Source: Sialis fuliginosa
Taxonomy: Eukaryota > Arthropoda > Insecta > Megaloptera > Sialidae
Reading direction: 5' to 3'
Assembly (NCBI GenBank): GCA_961205875.1
Contig: OY540812.1
Coordinates: 1,550,001-1,614,000, forward strand
Length of the DNA: 64,000 nt
Made by a program: the position numbers and the translations under genes. Each line of letters opens with the position of its first letter. The stretch's first letter is position 1. Under the pieces are notes generated by a model, which saw nothing but the letters and a program-made list of their open reading frames with translations, was not told the origin of the DNA and did no database searches. Shown here in pieces: positions 46,501 through 57,015 of this stretch.

Positions 46501-47388
46501 AAGTGTATTCCAAGTTGATTAAGGCGGCTATTACCCATTCAAAGAAATATGATAAAATTTCTTTGATCAAAGAAATATGACAGTGTAATAAGTCAACTTT
46601 TATAATATTTACTTTCATAATATTTCTATGATCATAGTTAACGACAGTCTCTTATATTTGATCAAATGTTTTTTGACAGATAAATCAAAATGGCGACTAC
46701 CAAGTTATCACTGACAGTTACAGTTAATATATTAATATCAACATAATCCAGTATTATATGATAATCTTCTTATTGATTATAAAAACTGCAATACACAGTT
46801 GTAAATTCAAACCTCGATCGCGTCAACTGACGAACATCCACACATTGATTATCAAAATGCACCAAAAAAGAAGAAAATATCCCTAGATAATACTAAAAAA
46901 ATATTATCAAATATTTTATGTAGTGTAATAGAACAAAATCTCATATTTTATCAAAGAAATATGATCAAATCTTTGTCAAAGATCTTTGACATATTTATTT
47001 GATAGTGTATTAGCCGCCTAAGACATGGGAAATTTAACATGGGGACAATTAGAAATGTTGTAGTAACCTTTGGTCAAATTTAACGATGTGTGATTGGTGC
47101 ATTTTAAAATTCCGCCGCCTCGAAACTAACTGATAAATTTTAAATTAATCAACAGTATTTTGTTTCCACCAATGAAATTAAAGTAAGCATCCTAGATACA
47201 ATTATAATAATATTTTTTGGCAGATATAAATTTGAAAACAAAATACTAATTACTATTTTATTAAATTTTGTGGCGGCATTTCAAAATGCACCAATCACAC
47301 ATCGTTAAATTTGAACAAAGGTTACTACAACACTTTTAATTGCTCCCATGTTAAATTTCCTATGTCTTAATCAACTTGGAATACACTG
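46501..47388. mobile_element. Tc1/mariner-like foldback MITE, copy 2, interrupted
   Basis: It matches 29670-30059 but is split at CAAGTTGATTAA by the Tourist-like MITE at 46523-47018. The left terminal C is mutated (AAGTGTATTCC); the right end reads ACACTG followed by TA. Confidence 0.85.
46520..47021. mobile_element. Tourist-like MITE, copy 2, 496 bp, with documented empty site
   Basis: The element 46523-47018 is flanked by TAA at 46520-46522 and 47019-47021. The same flank without insertion is at about 29685 (AAGTTGATTAAGACATAG), so the 3-bp duplication is proven by comparison within the window. Confidence 0.9.
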
Positions 47389-47444
47389 TATAAATGGAAA
47401 TATACGTACAACGAAAAAAAACAATATGTAATCAAAATCTTGAT

Positions 47445-47575
47445 ATGGATCTTGGCTTTTGGGTGTCCACTGCAATGTGTGACGAAACGTTGACCGATAA
47501 CACGACCGAACCGACGCGGCTTACACCCAGAAGCCAAGATACATATTTTATATAGCAGTTTCCAAGTTCCCAAAC
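47445..47575 (-). repeat. Dispersed repeat F, copy 1
   Basis: The reverse strand has ATCTTGGCTTCTGGGTGTAA, CGCGTCGGTTCGGTCGTG and AACGTTTCGTCACACATTGC. Related copies lie at 51690-51775 and 53815-53945. It may be the 3' end of a retroelement. Confidence 0.6.
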
Positions 47576-47924
47576 TTGAAAAGAAAAAAAAAATTAAATA
47601 ATAACAGATGTAATTTTTCTGGCAGCTTCATCCTCTTTCCGATTTGAAATCCGGATTTCTCAGGAGACTAATGCTTGCTATTCATGCATCACAAACTTTT
47701 TGATAAATCTGTATTGCAGTATTACAATTGGAGTACATAAAAAAGGCAATAAAATGCAGATTTACTAGTATTTTATAGTTGCAGTTATGGCTCTTTTGCG
47801 TGCGGTATTTTTTAAAAAGTTGTAGGCATATTCTCTCCCCCCTATTTGCGATCGGTTTCTGTCACATTATCGAATTCAGGACAGATACGTATAAATATTA
47901 CTTGTACATTGTACATTGCAGTTT

Positions 47925-48455
47925 TGCAATAAGGTACTGGTACCAGTTATGGCCGCTGTAAGAGTAAGGTTTACTGGTTTTGTGATTGACGGGATTCTTG
48001 TTTGTAATTCTCATGAACTTATTTTACTAATAAAACAACTAACTCTTTATTTAATCAATTTAACTACCAAAGTACGCAAATATAGTTTGTTTTTTTAAAT
48101 TATAGCCTTTTGTTTTGTTCATGTTTTTTCTCCAGTAATTGATCTAGTGATGTACACTTGCTAATGATAAGTACTACGACACAAAATATATAAAATAAAG
48201 AATCGTCAAATTTGAAACAATGCAAAGCAGTTGCTATGATAATATAATAATTATTTAATTAATTATACTAATAATTAGTTTAAATGTCCACCATTTCGAC
48301 ACCAAATTGTCATCAAATCACGCTATAAGACAGTTAAATGTAATGTATATAGATTAATATTCAAAAATGGTAGTATGTAATCAAATATCAACAAATATTT
48401 CTAATTCAGTACATTTACCATTACTGTGGTCATATCCAAGACTTATGTTCTAATC
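47925..48455 (-). repeat. Repeat family C, copy 2 (reversed)
   Basis: Reverse of 20715-21215, from GGTACCAGTTATGGCCGC to GGTCATATCCAAGAC. Short open frames at 47779-48098 fall partly in it and are not genes. Confidence 0.75.
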
Positions 48456-48504
48456 GTGCAGAAAATGTAAAATCCTTTTAATTAAATTATCTTGCTTAGT
48501 TCTG

Positions 48505-48795
48505 TTACAGGGTGTCCACTTTCTGGAAAGTCAGGGAAGCGTAAAGTGGTCAGGGAATTTTTTTAAAATTCTGAAAAGTCAGGGAATTTATTAAACTTTT
48601 TTTTGAAAGTCAGGGATTTTATTATAAATTCTGGGAAGTCAGTGAAGAAAAAAAAGTGTCTAAATTTAAGTTGATGAGCAAAAAAATTCTTCAAATTTTT
48701 ATGCACATTCTAGGGGCCCCTCGATCACTTCTTGCCCTCAAGTTGAATCTGTGGTCAGGGAATTTTATTTTCAAAATACAGTGGACAACCTGTGT
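48505..48795 (+). repeat. Repeat family D copy
   Basis: It opens with GGTGTCCACTTTCTGGAAAG and contains several AGTCAGGGAATTT motifs and GGGGCCCCTCGATCACTTCT, shared with 59935-60205. Confidence 0.75.
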
Positions 48796-48799
48796 TAAT

Positions 48800-49500
48800 A
48801 ATACGATACAAAATTTAAATGCAGATTTAAGCTGTTTGACTGCTTTAGTTAATGCATAATAAAATAACAGAAAATCAACATTTAATGGAGTTAATAACTC
48901 TGAACATGTAAAGTAAATCGCGTTAATAACATTCGATTGTTTAGTGTTTATTTATAGTTAATACCCAGTGACCTCGATCTATAGCTCGGCGCCGCGCACG
49001 GCTAATCGGAGCTACCAACTGCTATGAAACTAGCAGCTAGCTAACAGCAGCAAGCTCTAGTAGCTGTTAGCAGATAACGGTGCGAACATTGACCACGAAC
49101 GCTTTGAACGTCGCGGCGTGGCGGGTGGGTGGGGGTGTGATGGCGGTGCGTCAGAGCAGCTCCCCTTGTGCACCCCCCCCCCATCCCCCCTCCCACCAAT
49201 CCTGCAACTTCACCGCAAACTAGCATAATTTCGTATTCATAGTGCCGAATCGGATACACTGTGTCGTATACATACTTATGTACATATAAATGCATGCATA
49301 CAACAAACGCTTGAGGGTTGGAAGTAAACATACCCCCCCCCTCTACATACCCCCCCCCCCCCATACAAACATCACGTGCATGAGACAGAGATGGTTGTTA
49401 GTTGAGGAAATTTGAAAAATATTAATATTTTGTTACTGGAAAAACGGAGAAACTGTGGTTTCTAGTCTCTTAAACTAAAATTATACACCTTAACCACAAT
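48800..49500. other. Non-coding, GC-richer, with poly-C tracts
   Basis: Around 48980-49220 the GC content rises (CGGCGCCGCGCACGGC). Poly-C runs lie at about 49167-49200 and 49332-49363. The 107-codon minus-strand frame at 49041-49364 is driven by these runs and has no recognisable domain. Confidence 0.45.
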
Positions 49501-49501
49501 A

Positions 49502-49545
49502 ACACGTGTTTCGACTTCACAAGAAGTCCTCATCAGGAGCCTAAC
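49502..49545 (-). ncRNA. Degenerate hammerhead-ribozyme-like motif
   Basis: The minus strand reads CTGATGA (49530-49536), a 6-bp stem II (GACTTC, loop TTGT, GAAGTC), GAAAC (49508-49512) and a palindromic ACACGTGT stem III. The expected stem I partner of GGCTC is missing downstream, so this copy is probably inactive. It abuts a family C repeat. Confidence 0.5.
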
Positions 49546-49946
49546 AATTCCAGTCTTAGATATGACCCCAGATGGCTATTTTTAAATAAAATGTACTGAA
49601 TTAGAAATATTTGTTGATATTTGATTACATACTACCATTTCTGAATATTAATCTATATATACATTTAACTGTCTTACAGCGTGATTTGAAGACATGAGGC
49701 CAATAGGTGTCAAAATGGTGGACATTTAAACTAATTATTAGTGTTATTTATTTATTAATTATTATATTATCATAGCAATTGCTTTACATTGTTTCAAATT
49801 TGACGATTATTTCTTTTATATCTTTTGTGTCGTAGTACTTATCATTAGCAAGTGTCCATCACTGCGTGCTCATTACTGGTTTTACTTTATCCATTACTGG
49901 AGAAAAAACATAAACAAAATAAAAGCATAATTTAAAAAACAAACTA

Positions 49947-50419
49947 CAGTGTAACCTTAATATAACGAGCCTCAATATAACGATTTCCTCGATTTAACAA
50001 ATTTTTCGAAATCCCCTAGAACTGCCCATAAGAGCTAATGCAAAATATACCTTTATATTACGAATACATTTGTCAACAACCTCTTTATAACGAATTTTTC
50101 GACAGGTTCAGACACGTAAAATTTTTCGTAAGACAATCATTATTGTTTTTTTGCTGTTTGTCACTGTTGCTAGTTTTAAAGTTGGAATGGCTGAAAAACA
50201 AAAAAGGTGTTCTTTAACCGTCGCAAAGAAACGATAAATAATTAAATATGTAGACGAGAATCCTACAACGAAAAAAATAGACATCGCTACATTCTTACCT
50301 TGTTATAACGAATTGTAGACCAACCTAACCTTTATATAACAAACCTCACTGTAACAAATTACTTGGTGTAACGAATATTTTCTACTTCCCTTCAGTTTTA
50401 TTATATCGAGGTTGCACTG
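49947..50419 (+). mobile_element. pogo/Tigger-like MITE with transposase 5' remnant
   Basis: Ends are CAGTGTAACCTTAATATAAC and (reversed) CAGTGCAACCTCGATATAAT. TA precedes the left end. ATAACGA motifs recur throughout. Inside is the start of a pogo-family transposase (50187-50294). Confidence 0.8.
50187..50294 (+). pseudogene. pogo/Tigger transposase N-terminal fragment
   Basis: The frame reads MAEKQKRCSLTVAKKR, a stop, then IIKYVDENPTTKKIDIATF. This matches the start of the CENP-B/Psq-type helix-turn-helix of Tigger-like transposases (K-R-x-x-L-T-x-x-x-K-x-x-I-I). Only the start remains and it contains a stop codon. Confidence 0.75.
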
Positions 50420-50941
50420 AATATTTGCGTACTTTGGTAATTAAATAGATTAAATAAAGAGTTACTTGTTTTATTAGTAACATGAGTTTATGAGAATTAC
50501 AAAAAAGAAGCCCGTCAATCACAAAAGCAGTAAACTCTGCTCTTATAGCGGCCATTACTGGTACTACTTGAATGATATCTATATTCTATATGCATTTGTG
50601 TAGTATGTATGTATATACATAGATGCCGTTCAGTTATACCTTTAATCTTTTGTGGGTGCATGTCGCATGTTTTGCAATTTATGTCTTCAGAGCACTTTGA
50701 AATTTCCTTTGATGATGTCCTTTGGGATGAATGTAGGTCGCAGAAGGACATTTGTTACTTGCATTCAGTAGGAATGTGATTAAAAAGATTGAAAAATTGT
50801 AGATTATAATGAAAATTTGTTAATTAACTTAATTTTAGTAGTTATCGTATTACATAAAATATATTCTGATCAATTTTCTTTAATTTTCGTAAAGAATTAG
50901 ACGCATATATACGTAATATAAATAACTAGTAGTGTTATTAC

Positions 50942-51214
50942 TAGAGATTGGAAAAATAGTTGTTATTTTCAATGAAATAGTTGAATTTTTTTTCGGAAAA
51001 TAGTTGATAAATAGTTTTTTTTACGATTTAATAATAATTAGTGCAAACGAAGCCGTAAAAAGTGTCGAAAATAGTTTTAAAATAGTTGGAAAGGTAGTTG
51101 ATTTCAAATTGTGTTCAATCAAACCAGTTTTCTGAAAACGGTGGAGATATGTAATAAAATTTACAATAAATGCATTTTTACGCAATAGTTAAAAAACTAT
51201 TTTTCCAATCTCTA
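50942..51214. mobile_element. hAT MITE, 273 bp, intact copy
   Basis: TAGAGATTGGAAAAATAGTT and its inverse close both ends. Flanking 8-mers GTTATTAC (50934-50941) and GTTATTAT (51215-51222) agree at 7 of 8 positions. It is the template for the copies at 26280-27138 and 43708-43896. Confidence 0.85.
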
Positions 51215-51870
51215 GTTATTATATTATATATAAACTGTAATAAATATATTAATTCAAATTCATGAAATTTATACAAAATAACCACAAATTATACACTTGA
51301 ACTTTCCTCGTAAAAAACTATATCCATTAGTGAAAACCGGAATAAAATCTGTTCAGTAGTTACTGAGAAAATCGTGCACAGACAGACAGACAGACAGACG
51401 CGGCAAGGTACTTTGTTTTATTCTATGTACAGATTATTAATTTGACAAATGAATATTGAATTTAACATGTTTAAAATGTTGTCAATACGAATTTTCATTC
51501 TATTTTTTTATAATTTATTTAATTTTTTCTGTGTATCAAAAGTGATGTTTTTTTGAGGAAATTTTGATTAAAGTTGATACGTAGTTTGTACAGGCCCTGA
51601 AAGATCTTCAATTGGGCCTGACTCAAACAATACGTAAGAAAATTTCTAACAAATTCCGTATTATACAAGTCTTGAGGCTTCCGCGGTGATCTTGATATGG
51701 ATCTTGGCTTCTGGGTGTAAGCCGCGTCGGTTTGGTCGTGTTTCGTCACACATTGCTTACACCCAGAAGCCAAATTCCGTATTATCCTTAAATTTAGTTT
51801 GAACTAATAAAATAATTTTCGGGCCCCCTGAATTTGTTTTAATCCGTCTCTGACCTATAAACGCTTATGT
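51215..51870. other. Non-coding with repeat F fragment
   Basis: CAGACAGACAGACAGACG lies at about 51380. At 51690-51775 a repeat F copy is cut and partly duplicated (GCTTCTGGGTGTAAGCCGCG, then TTACACCCAGAAGCC reversed). The 84-codon minus-strand frame is not convincing. Confidence 0.45.
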
Positions 51871-51871
51871 T

Positions 51872-51890
51872 GGGGGGGGGGGGGGGGGGG
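51872..51890. repeat. Poly-G tract, 19 G, followed by TGTGTGTG
   Basis: One of the longest homopolymer G runs in the window. Confidence 0.95.
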
Positions 51891-52121
51891 TGTGTGTGTA
51901 ATCTTGCAGATGTCTTGCTTCTGTTGTTTGGTTAAATGGGCTGTTTATATGTATTAAAGCAAAGCATGTTAGGAAAAATTATGTACAGTGTATAGGAGAT
52001 TGTAATAATGAAGTTTTAATATTCTTCTAGTATGGTTGGGTGTTATCTACTTTAAAATCTATTTCAGTATGGATTTTATCGGGTATTGTTTTAGTAAAAA
52101 GATACTAAATAAATAATATTT

Positions 52122-52838
52122 AAGTGTATTAGAGCTGGGCGCGTGAGTAATTTTTGCTCACGATCACGCACGCTCACGAGAGAAAAAATTTTAGTCACGC
52201 CCACTCACTCACGGTTACAAAAAAAAGTATTCACGTTCACGCACGCTCACGAATACTATTTTTTTACTCACGCCGGATCACGCACGACGGGTCACGCGCG
52301 TGACCCGATTTAATATTAAATTTTGAAATGATGAAAATTAATGTTTTTACGTGCAATATATTGTGTGTATTTTATATTCATATTATTTCTTCTAAACTGC
52401 ATTCTAGTAAAAGAAATTACAAACAAAACAATAAGAAAATAAAGCTACAATGCATTTTTAAATCTTTTTTTGGTGTTCTGATATAGTTGGCAACACTGAC
52501 CATGTGAAAGTGCTTCCTAAAATAACATTTATTTTTCATACTATATTTTTTAATGTCAAAATTCGTTTTAAAACATTATTATATTTATGCATTATTAGTT
52601 CAGATATTAAAAAAAAGATCAAATAAGTTTATAAAAAAATTATCTTCAAAATATACTCACGAACTCACGCACGAGAAAAATGTACTCACGCACGGTCACG
52701 CCCGATTGATTTAATTTGAGTCACGATCACGCCCGCTCACGATTCAATATTTGAAAATCGCTCACGTCACGTTGGGTCACGGCCGTGACCCAACGTGACC
52801 CGAAAAATTCACGGCCCGCGCCCAGCTCTAAAGTGTAT
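52122..52838. mobile_element. hAT element with CTCACG subterminal repeats, 701 bp
   Basis: The element 52130-52830 begins TAGAGCTGGGCGCG and ends CGCGCCCAGCTCTA. The perfect 8-bp target duplication AAGTGTAT is at 52122-52129 and 52831-52838. Both subterminal regions are packed with CTCACG/CACGCACG motifs in varying spacing. No transposase frame remains. Confidence 0.92.
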
Positions 52839-52850
52839 CTGTAATAAATG

Positions 52851-53000
52851 TTTTGCTTCCTCGCAATATCGAAGATACGAGAAGCTTTGTGATCGTTTCA
52901 GATCGAGACAAAAAAATTTTTCTCCAATTTCAAAATTTTAAATTGATCCGTTTCACGTCAAGACAAACACTTTTCGTTCCGTGTCCGTCTGTCTGTGTAT
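52851..53000 (-). repeat. Repeat family A 3' end, reversed
   Basis: TTGCTTCCTCGCAATATCGA, GAGAAGCTTTGTGATCG and CTTTTCGTTCCGTGTCCG are the inverse of the family A 3' end. Confidence 0.75.
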
Positions 53001-53024
53001 TATATTAATATATAATAACTAAAC

Positions 53025-53185
53025 ACTAATCATTTAGTTACTATATAAATATATAAGAATTTATTTAAAAAAGTAGAAGCTTGAACTTAAGGTGTTTCAT
53101 AACTAGTTTTTTTTTTGTTAATAGGAGGGGGAGGATTGACAAAATATGCTTCCCTTATTAAAAAATTAACGCCTCGCCACTGACT
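53025..53185 (+). repeat. Dispersed repeat G, copy 2
   Basis: Colinear with 44740-44890. Confidence 0.75.
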
Positions 53186-53199
53186 GAGTCCGGAGAACC

Positions 53200-53760
53200 A
53201 GTATGCAAACCCTAATTGCTAGCGATACCCATGAATTTAAGAGGGTGGACCTAGTTTGCGACTTCCAAAAAAAGCTCTTTTTTAGGATTTTTTTTTGGCC
53301 ACGAGTTAAAATAATTAATAACAAATGTTTTTCCACATGAAAGATATGTATTTGCAGAAAACATTGTAATTGTAAAATTTTGAATTTTCACATAATGGCG
53401 GATATTGAAAGTCAGTTCTTTATTCGACTAAAATTTCACTCGCATTTTCGGCTATAAAAAAAAATAATCGTCAAAATCGTTCATCCGGAGTACAATTATG
53501 TATAGAATAAGTGAGAAAAATTTCAAACCGATCGGCAAAACCGTTCTCAAGTTACAGTGATCACCGACTTCGAAAACATGGTTTCGAGAAAAACGCGTTT
53601 AAAGTTTTGAGTTACGATTTGCATGCAGATAAAAAATGTATTTTGGAACTTACACTGAATCGTCTATGGACAGGTCATTTGTCTGAAATTTTCAGAGAAT
53701 ACTTTTGAAATATTCTACTTTGAGAAAATGTAAAAAATTCAAAATTCTGCCCCCTTAACA
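53200..53760 (+). repeat. Unclassified repeat-like block
   Basis: It contains CCGTTCTCAAGTTACAGTG, ATGGTTTCGAGAAAAACGCG and TCTGCCCCCTTAA, a style seen in dispersed arthropod repeats. There is only one copy in this window, so the class is unknown. Confidence 0.35.
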
Positions 53761-53814
53761 TAAAACAAAAAAATGTAAATGTTAAATAGTTCTTTGAAAA
53801 CTATACCTACTTAT

Positions 53815-53945
53815 TCAAGTCTTGAGGCTTCCGCGGTGGTCTTGATATAGATCTTGGCTTCTGGGTGTAAGCCGCGTCGGTTTGGTCGTGTTATCGGCCA
53901 ACGTTTCGTCACACATTGCAGTGGACATCTTCAGGGCTCTTCTAA
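53815..53945 (+). repeat. Dispersed repeat F, copy 3
   Basis: GATCTTGGCTTCTGGGTGTA, GTTATCGGCCAACGTTTCG and GCAGTGGACATCTTCAGGG follow each other as in the reverse strand of 47445-47575. Confidence 0.65.
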
Positions 53946-54608
53946 AAGTGCTCTATATATCTATACCTACTTATTCTTTTAAACTCCTGACAGTCACAGT
54001 TTAATATTTTCGTGAAATACTTTTTAGCGGACTGTACCATACATACATGTAGTAATTTAAATATGAAATAAATGTTTAAATTATGATTACAAAATGTTAG
54101 AAGTTAAGTAGTCGTGACATTTTATTTTAGTTAAACAAATAATTTTTGTACATGTGTATAAAAACATACATAAATGTATTTATAATCAGTTCTACCAACT
54201 ATGAACGCGTACATATGTACATTTTAAACGGTATACACACGCACACACACATTTTATGGCGACGTGCCAGAACGCATTTTTGTGTAAATATTTTTTGACA
54301 GCGCGCACTCTGACAATTTTGAAAATTGTTTATGCTGACACGTTTATTATACGTCGTACGTAAATTTAATTTAAATTTAACAGTATTAAAAATACATACA
54401 TACAATGTGAAAAATATACACGCATAATGGAACGGGATGATGGAAAAATGGAAAGATGGCGGCGGGAAGAAACAGAAATAGAAAAAAAACGGCGCCATTG
54501 CAGATTTATACCGTTTGTGGAAATTGTATATGTATATGTATTGTCTTTTTACAAACGATTGAAGAAATTATATCAGCCACAGCAATTATTTGTATATTTA
54601 ATCACATT

Positions 54609-55045
54609 GAAACCAGTGTGCTCCGTAAAAATGTGCTCCGTAATGTAAGCGTCGCGTCGTTCGGTTCTTAAAATAAATATGTATTGGCTGAATGCGAATT
54701 AATCAGATTGAAACCAGTATGCTCCGTAAAAATGTGCTCCGTAATGTAAGCGTCGCGTCGTTCGGTTCTTAAAATAAATATGTATTGGCTGAGTGCGAAT
54801 TAATCAGATTGAAACCAGTGTGCTCCGTAAAAATGTGCTCCGTAATGTCAGCGTTTTTAAAAAAAATGTAGCTTATACTATTATCTTTAAGAGTATCACG
54901 CACTTAAAGACCCTCGCGACCTCCTTCCCTTTTTAAAAACAAATTAAAACTCTTAAACTAACAAAGAAGTAAATTGAATAGTTAATATCTCAGTTTGGCG
55001 CGATCCTACAGACTCAAATTTTTAATCACATTGAAACCAGTGTGC
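54609..55045 (+). repeat. 101-bp tandem repeat interrupted by a 185-bp-satellite unit
   Basis: GAAACCAGTRTGCTCCGTAA recurs at 54609, 54710 and 54811, 101 bp apart. The third unit is cut after GTAATGTCAGCG by one diverged satellite unit (about 54858-55020, with ATCACGCACTTAAAGACC), after which GAAACCAGTGTGCTC resumes at 55032. Confidence 0.8.
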
Positions 55046-55454
55046 TCATTCGGTTCTAATTAATAAGAAAATACGGTATACCTACTACAACCAATCGGAA
55101 ATCTATTCGGTCTGTCAGAACTCTTAATGTGAGTATCTCTAAGGTACTTCACTGCTACCTACTTTTAAATATTTATGTATTTATTTAAAAATATGGTATA
55201 TTCAAGTAGGTAAAGTGATTAAATTCTGACTCATCACAAATTACTTAAAATGAAATAAAAATCACTTTAAGTAGCATTAGCATTAACATAATCAACAAGT
55301 ACTTAAGTAGCAATAACTGTTGTTAAGTCAAAAACGATTTAGATGCGTTTTTCAGATAGTTCATTTCTCATCCACAACCCTCATTATATATTATGGTAAA
55401 CATTGCTGTAGATATATCATCGACTTAGTACTTTCTTGTGTCTGTACAACAACT
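55046..55454. other. Non-coding stretch, nothing recognised
   Basis: AT-rich with AAGTAGCA-type short repeats; no exon. Confidence 0.4.
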
Positions 55455-56025
55455 AAAAAACATCTGCCAAGTAAATGCACAGTGCTTCCTCGTGCTAAAT
55501 TCACCAAAGATAATTAATTATTGAACAATTTAAATAAAAACCGATAAAGTGCTCAGAAACATCAATTTAAAAAAATAAAACACTATTTTTAAAAGCAAAT
55601 TGAGATGAATCTTTGTAAGGGAATATATTACAACAAACGTTGTAGACCTATAATAAAGGAAATTGAATACTCTACGAAAAAGATTCTATAAAATTTTTAC
55701 GTAAAATGTATCGTTATTGAGATATCTTGAAAAACTTAATGTTTTGGGATGTCACCCTTCCCCCTTATACACGATTTTGATGGTTTTGAAATGGAACCGT
55801 CCTCAAGCCAAACCCAACCATCCGACCAAATTTCAATAATATCGGTTCAGTGGTTAATGAGTTATGGATTCAGGGGACAGACGGACGGACAGACAGACAG
55901 ACACGGAACGAAAAGTGTTTGTCTTGACGTGAAACGTAAAGAAAATTTAAAATTTAAAATTTTCTTTGTATCAATCTAAAACGATCACAAAGCTTCTCGT
56001 ATCTTCGATATTGCGAGGAAGCAAT
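55455..56025 (+). repeat. Repeat family A, near full-length copy
   Basis: It runs from ACATCTGCCAAGTAAATGCA and AGTGCTTCCTCGTGCT through ACAACAAACGTTGTAGACC, ATATCGGTTCAGTGGTTAAT and a GACGGACGGACAGACA run to ATATTGCGAGGAAGCAA. TGCTTCCTCG near the start and CGAGGAAGCA at the end are inverted. The 76-codon frame at 55749 is a repeat shadow. Confidence 0.8.
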
Positions 56026-56034
56026 AGTAAATCT

Positions 56035-56090
56035 TGCTCTTAAAGCGGTCATAACTGGTGCCAGTACCTTAACTACAAATGTTTATAACA
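56035..56090 (+). repeat. Repeat family C, 3' end fragment
   Basis: AGCGGTCATAACTGGTGCCA and AGTACCTT match the end of 20715-21215. It lies about 75 bp from the hammerhead motif. Confidence 0.6.
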
Positions 56091-56161
56091 AACAACAGAC
56101 AAAAACTATGGTTATAACTTATCAAATACATACAAATCCCCTAACCATAAAAATTGTAAGA

Positions 56162-56216
56162 GTTTAGACTTACACGTGTTTCAATAGCAATGCTATCATC
56201 ATCAGAGTCCTAAAGA
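56162..56216 (-). ncRNA. Type I hammerhead ribozyme candidate
   Basis: On the minus strand: stem I 5' arm TTTAGGACT (56214-56206), core CTGATGA (56205-56199), stem II around ATAGC/GCTAT, core GAAA (from 56182), an 8-base palindrome ACACGTGT as a minimal stem III (56179-56172), then A (56171, the expected cleavage nucleotide) and AGTCTAAA (56170-56163), which pairs back with the stem I arm (one bulged G). All core elements are in order. One extra T after CTGATGA and the loop-less stem III, which would favour a dimeric form, lower certainty. Motifs of this kind are known in Penelope-like elements and retrozymes. Confidence 0.65.
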
Positions 56217-56861
56217 CACAAATGTTTTGAAGCTACATATCAGAATTAAAAGTACACTTTGTCAATTTGTATGCTTGTTTATTTCTTGTTACTTTGTTAT
56301 GAAATAAAAACACATAATAAATATAGTGGAAAAAACTACTCTAGAGTAATTTCATTACCCCCTCTCTCTCTCTAGTGTAAAAGGGTTAAAAAGTAAATGT
56401 ATTTTATGAAAGGCATGATGCACTCTCAAAGTAGTTCATTTAATGAAATAAATAGAATTAATGTGACGTATATGAGAACATGTGATGTGTTTTTGTGACT
56501 ACATTTAGCTAATATTACATAGAGTACTGTTTATTGTAATACTTTATTTTATTATTATTAGGTACTATTATTATTGTACTTTATTTATTTTATGTTTTTT
56601 ATGCCAGAGCGCGACTGCGAAGTTTCACATTTCTAGGAAGGTTTTTATTTTTGTCTGGGCGTCTCAATTGCGAACAGTGGTGCTTCTAATAAAAATTATA
56701 TTAAATAAAGAAATGGCATTAGTCTTTAATGTATACAGTGTTTTTTTGGGGGGGGGGGGGGGGGATTGATGGATTTATTTTTTGTAATTCTCGTCAACTC
56801 ATCAAACAAATATTTCTTTATTAAATCAAGAAATTAAAAATGTACGAAAACATAATCAGGT
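56217..56861. other. Non-coding with poly-G
   Basis: A 17-base G run at 56748-56764 and CTCTCTCTCTCT at about 56362. No exon seen. Confidence 0.5.
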
Positions 56862-57015
56862 GCGTTTTAAGAAAAATTTGTAATTGTATAAAAATTAAAT
56901 GGTTAACAATTTATCTAAACACTATCGGTTTTTATTTAAATTGTTGAATAATTAACTACCTTTGGTGAATTTAACACGAGGAAGCACTGTGTATTTACTT
57001 GGCAGATGTTTTTTT
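56862..57015 (-). repeat. Repeat family A 5' end, reversed
   Basis: TTAAATGGTTAACAATTTAT, ACACTATCGGTTTTTATTTA, ACACGAGGAAGCACTGTG and TACTTGGCAGATG are the inverse of the family A 5' end, a diverged single copy of the 136-bp unit. Confidence 0.8.

Larger units (their letters stand above)
49550..50580 (+). repeat. Repeat family C, copy 3, interrupted
   Basis: It matches 20715-21215 from CCAGTCTTAGATATGACCCC to GCGGCCATTACTGG, but a pogo-like element (49947-50419) is inserted before TATTTGCGTACTTTGGTA. Confidence 0.8.

Noticed and set aside
49041-49364. 107-codon Gly-rich minus-strand frame
   Set aside because: Made by poly-C tracts read as Gly codons; no splice or domain support.
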